Below are positions 61,205-64,000 of a stretch of DNA of 64,000 bases, piece after piece. Source of the DNA: Novosphingobium jiangmenense (lineage in GTDB: Bacteria; Pseudomonadota; Alphaproteobacteria; Sphingomonadales; Sphingomonadaceae); assembly GCF_015694345.1 (NCBI RefSeq), contig NZ_JADQDC010000003.1:1-64000 (forward strand). Reading direction: 5' to 3'. Numbering within the stretch: position 1 is the stretch's first letter; each line of letters opens with the position of its first letter. The notes under the pieces were generated by a model. It searched no databases, had not been told where the DNA came from, and saw only the letters and a program-made list of their open reading frames with translations. The translations under genes and the position numbers were made by a program.

Positions 61205-61849
61205 TCAGGATGCGGTAATGGGCGCGACCTGTTCGCACTTGGCCTTGGTGTCCGAGGTGCCGCCGCCGCCGCCGAGCATGGTGGCGGCGATGAAGCCGCC
61301 GACGACGAGCAGGACGAAGCCGACGGTGACGAGGCCGAGGTACTTGTCGATGAAGCGCTTGATCGGGGCACCGAACAGGCGGAACAGCACGCCGACGATC
61401 ATGAAGCTGATCGAGCGGCTGACAATGCTGGCCAGGATGAACGGCACCAGCGGCATGGCGATGAAGCCGGCAGTGATCGTCAGCAGCTTGAACGGGATGG
61501 GCGTGGCGCCCTTGATCATGATGATTTCGACCCCGTATTCGCGCAGGTAGCAAGCCGCCTTGGGGAAGCTTTCGGTGAGATGCAGCGCGGCGAGCAACTG
61601 GGTGCCTACGGTGTCGTACAGGCCGTAGCCGATCGCGTAGCCGAGCAAGCCGCCGAGGACCGAGGCGATGGTGGCCACGGCGGCAAAGCGCACCGCCTTT
61701 CTGGGTTCAGCGAGGCACATCAGGCCGAGCAGCGGATGCGGCGGGATCGGGAAGAAGCTTGCCTCCATGAACGCGAAGAGCGCGAGCCACCATTCGGCAT
61801 GGGGGTGCGCGGCCTTGGCCATGGTCCAATCGTAGAGGCGGCGAAGCAT
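61205..61849 (-). CDS. YqaA/DedA family membrane protein
   Basis: This 214-residue protein has four to five membrane spans and the SNARE-associated/VTT core (AFMEASFFPIPPHPLLG; GGLLGYAIGYGLYD; IIMIKGATPIPFKLLTITAG). The Phe-Phe-Pro-Ile-Pro-Pro and TPIPFK re-entrant motifs are typical. DedA-type proteins are lipid scramblases or flippases needed for membrane balance. Confidence 0.9.
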   Translation of the reverse strand: MLRRLYDWTMAKAAHPHAEWWLALFAFMEASFFPIPPHPLLGLMCLAEPRKAVRFAAVATIASVLGGLLGYAIGYGLYDTVGTQLLAALHLTESFPKAACYLREYGVEIIMIKGATPIPFKLLTITAGFIAMPLVPFILASIVSRSISFMIVGVLFRLFGAPIKRFIDKYLGLVTVGFVLLVVGGFIAATMLGGGGGTSDTKAKCEQVAPITAS

Positions 61850-61965
61850 CTGACATCCGTTCGTTGTTGCGACCGTGCGGATAGGGGAGGCGGGGGCGTA
61901 GTGCCAGAGCTTCTTGCGGTTTGGTTAGCTTGAAGCCTGCGGATAACCTGATTGGCACTTTTCTA

Positions 61966-61993
61966 TTGACTTCTTCGCGCAATTGAGTACATA
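61966..61993 (+). promoter_or_regulatory. Sigma-70-type promoter before the GTA terminase genes
   Basis: TTGACT (61966-61971) and TACATA (61988-61993) are separated by 16 bp, followed by a leader of about 85 bases to the terminase small-subunit start. The match is good for a housekeeping promoter but has not been tested. Confidence 0.45.
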
Positions 61994-62084
61994 TCAAGAA
62001 CATCGCGAGGCCGAATCGTTGCAGTGGCAGCAACGGCGGGGGCGGTGGTGTCAGACAAGCTCAATTCCGAGAGGGATGGACCGC

Positions 62085-62612
62085 ATGGCCAAGCCGACAG
62101 TGCAGCCGGGTGCCGAAGAGTCATGCGCGGAAACGCCCTGCGTGGATGTTCCCGAGGTGGAACAGGAACCCGCGCAGCCGAAGAAGACCAGGAAGAGCAA
62201 CAGGCCGTGGCGGCCGGTGTTCCTTGCCGTGCTGGCCGAAACGTCGAACGTGACGGCGGCGGCGGCGGCGGCGGAAATTCCGGCCTCGCGCGCCTACAAG
62301 GACAAGCGCGACGACAGCGAGTTTGCCGCACGGTGGCGCGAGGCGCTGTGCGAGGGATACGACCTGCTGGAGATCGAGGTGCTGTATCGCCTGCGCTTCG
62401 GCGAGCCGAAGGACGGGGCGAAGTTCGACAACGCCACGGCGCTCCGGCTGCTTTCGCAGCATCGCGAGACCGTGGCGCGCGAACGGGCGATCCGCGACAA
62501 TGCCGACGTGGAGACGGTGCGCCAGTCTATCCATGCCAAGCTGCTGCAGATCCGCGAGGAAGTGCATCGGCAGCGGCAAAGTGCGGCCATAGACGTAAGC
62601 GTGCATGGCTGA
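62085..62612 (+). CDS. GTA/phage terminase small subunit-like protein
   Basis: This 175-residue protein has a helix-turn-helix segment (PVFLAVLAETSNVTAAAAAAEIP, then SRAYKDKRDDSEFAARW) like terminase small subunits, and a C-terminal charged helix. CGAGAGGG is well placed for ATG 62085; ATG 62076 sits directly against it. It overlaps the large-subunit gene by 8 bp. In alphaproteobacterial GTAs this position is g1. Confidence 0.75.
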   Translation: MAKPTVQPGAEESCAETPCVDVPEVEQEPAQPKKTRKSNRPWRPVFLAVLAETSNVTAAAAAAEIPASRAYKDKRDDSEFAARWREALCEGYDLLEIEVLYRLRFGEPKDGAKFDNATALRLLSQHRETVARERAIRDNADVETVRQSIHAKLLQIREEVHRQRQSAAIDVSVHG

Positions 62613-63942
62613 GCTGGCGCTGCTGGACTGGCTGTCCGATGCAAGCCCCGAGCGCATTGCCGCTTTCGTCAACGGACTGGACGAGAAGGAGATTACCGAG
62701 TGGCCGTTTGATTGGCAAAGCTGGGCGCGGACCAATCAGCTTGCCCCGGCGAGCGACTGGCGAGTGTGGCTGGTCATGGCCGGGCGCGGCTTCGGCAAGA
62801 CGCGGCTGGGCGCGGAATGGGTGCGCGGCGTGGCCGAGGCCGATCCTGAAGCGCGGATCGCGCTGGTCGGCTCTTCGCTCCACGAGGCACGCAGCGTGAT
62901 GGTGGAAGGCGAGAGCGGCCTGCTTTCGATCGGGGCGCCGTGGCGGCGGCCGAGTTATGAAAGCTCGGTCCGGCGGCTTACCTGGCCGAACGGGGCACAG
63001 GCCTTCCTATATTCGGCAGGTGAACCTGAAGCCCTGCGCGGACCGCAGCACAGCCATGCCTGGTGCGACGAGATCGCCAAGTGGGACAACATGTCGAACC
63101 GGGCGCTTTCGACCTGGGACAACCTGCTGATGGGCCTGCGGCTGGGGAGTGATCCCAGGCTGGTGGCGACGACCACACCGCGACCGGTGCCGCTGGTGGC
63201 AAGGATTGTCGGGCGCCAAAGCCTGGACATGGGCGAAGACGTTGTCGTCACGCGGGGCACGACGTTCGACAACGCCGCGAACCTGCCCGCCCGCTTCATC
63301 GAGGCGATGCGCAAGACTTTTGGCGGGACCATGCTGGGCAGGCAGGAACTGCTGGGCGAGATGATCGAGGATCTGGCGGGCGCGCTGTGGAGCCGTCGCC
63401 TGATCGAAGGGGGCCGCGAGGACGTGGCGCCGCCGTGCACGCGGATCGTGATCGGGGTGGACCCTCCGGCGAGCGCGCATGGCGATGCCTGCGGGATCGT
63501 GGTCTGCGGCATCGGGGATGACCGGATCGCCCGGGTGCTGGCTGACTGTTCGGTGGAACAGGCCAGCCCCGAGCGTTGGGCCCGCGCCGTCGTCAATGCC
63601 GCGCAGGCCTGGTCGGCTGACCGGGTGGTGGCCGAGGCGAACCAGGGGGGCGAAATGGTGAGCGCGGTGCTGCGTGCGGCACAGGCAAACCTCCCCTTGC
63701 GCCTTGTCCATGCCAGCCGGGGCAAGGCGGCGCGGGCCGAGCCGGTGGCGGCGCTCTACGAAGCGGGGCGGGTGCGCCACGCCGGGATGTTCGCAAGGCT
63801 GGAGGACGAGTTGTGCGGAATGATGCCGGGCGGCGAATACCAGGGGCCGGGGCGATCTCCCGACCGGGCGGATGCCTGTGTCTGGGCGCTGACCGAGCTG
63901 ATGCTGGGGCAACAGGCGGAGCCGCGCATCTGGTTTGATTGA
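62605..63942 (+). CDS. GTA/phage terminase large subunit
   Basis: This 445-residue packaging ATPase has Walker A MAGRGFGKTRLGAEW (59-73), Walker B HAWCDEIAKW and an RNase H-like nuclease domain (VIGVDPPASAHGD near residue 285). It matches the RcGTA-type TerL (g2), which packages host DNA into GTA particles. The rest of the cluster must lie beyond the right edge, where a GC-rich repeat intervenes. Confidence 0.9.
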   Translation: MAELALLDWLSDASPERIAAFVNGLDEKEITEWPFDWQSWARTNQLAPASDWRVWLVMAGRGFGKTRLGAEWVRGVAEADPEARIALVGSSLHEARSVMVEGESGLLSIGAPWRRPSYESSVRRLTWPNGAQAFLYSAGEPEALRGPQHSHAWCDEIAKWDNMSNRALSTWDNLLMGLRLGSDPRLVATTTPRPVPLVARIVGRQSLDMGEDVVVTRGTTFDNAANLPARFIEAMRKTFGGTMLGRQELLGEMIEDLAGALWSRRLIEGGREDVAPPCTRIVIGVDPPASAHGDACGIVVCGIGDDRIARVLADCSVEQASPERWARAVVNAAQAWSADRVVAEANQGGEMVSAVLRAAQANLPLRLVHASRGKAARAEPVAALYEAGRVRHAGMFARLEDELCGMMPGGEYQGPGRSPDRADACVWALTELMLGQQAEPRIWFD

Positions 63943-63973
63943 GGGCGAATTGTCTTCCGTAACGGGCGGTACA

Positions 63974-64000
63974 CCCACCCCCAACCCCTCCCTCAAGGGA
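63974..64000. repeat. Start of another CCCACCCCC/CCCCTCCC repeat, cut by the window edge
   Basis: CCCACCCCCAACCCCTCCC follows the terminase stop by about 30 bases. It resembles the left flank and arm of the palindromes at 7817, 20459 and 60706, but the arm diverges (CTCAAGGGA) and the window ends. Confidence 0.6.

Noticed and set aside
61988..62010. LexA-type SOS box before the terminase genes
   Set aside because: AGAACATC is present, but the alphaproteobacterial GTTC-N7-GTTC pattern is not.
1..64000. CRISPR array
   Set aside because: No series of equal direct repeats with regular spacers was seen; the repeats present are isolated palindromes.

Overview
The window looks like a chromosome segment of a sphingomonad, probably Novosphingobium or a close relative (Alphaproteobacteria, Sphingomonadales). 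The grounds are uniformly GC-rich coding sequence, two large TonB-dependent receptors, a usg gene, the first genes of a chromosomal gene transfer agent (GTA), a bacterial CDC48-type ATPase, and palindromic intergenic repeats of sphingomonad type. The species call is an inference from gene content; no database was searched.

Layout. 1-7.8 kb: an IS30 transposase tail, then a catabolic or uptake cluster (dienelactone-hydrolase-like lipoprotein, two SnoaL/NTF2-like proteins, a MarR regulator, a TonB-dependent receptor, an aldehyde dehydrogenase and an SDR) with two matching dyad operators. 7.8-24.9 kb: core genes, namely an alpha/beta hydrolase, two tandem cysteine desulfurases with a 2Fe-2S ferredoxin, a CDC48-like AAA protein, a CHASE3/HWE-type sensor kinase, the rpmH-rnpA-yidD-yidC-engB block, a GST, dapE, msrA, a methyltransferase, aguB, folK (apparently with a CTG start), tRNA-Lys and chrA.

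25.0-51.25 kb: a genomic island of about 26 kb inserted at the 3' end of tRNA-Leu(CAG). A P4-type integrase lies next to the tRNA. A near-copy of the tRNA 3' end and matching presumed integrase arm sites lie at the far end. The island holds (a) one long leftward defence operon: a nuclease-methyltransferase fusion, a specificity subunit, a DGQHR/ParB-like protein fused to a TIR/deoxyribosyltransferase-like domain, an McrB with an EVE-like insertion inside its AAA domain, a PD-(D/E)XK protein and McrC; (b) a possible nested element driven by two overlapping tyrosine recombinases, carrying a GbsR-controlled MpaB/epimerase/DUF4166 operon, an IS3-family element, a lipoprotein and a HigBA-type toxin-antitoxin pair; (c) a hipB-hipA-HNH endonuclease operon behind three operators spaced exactly 50 bp apart, with a divergent orphan MbcA/ParS-type protein.

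51.3-64 kb: core genome resumes: an NDUFA9-like NAD-binding protein, a YkgJ protein, a second TonB-dependent receptor with a divergent TetR regulator and a perfect dyad between them, two secreted proteins of unknown function, RluE, a GST, a MipA-like outer-membrane protein, Usg and a YqaA/DedA protein. The window closes with the small and large terminase genes of a GTA-like cluster that runs off the right edge.

The strongest candidate for something undescribed is the six-gene defence operon at 25.3-35.1 kb, in particular the gene at 29976-31451 that joins the two modules.
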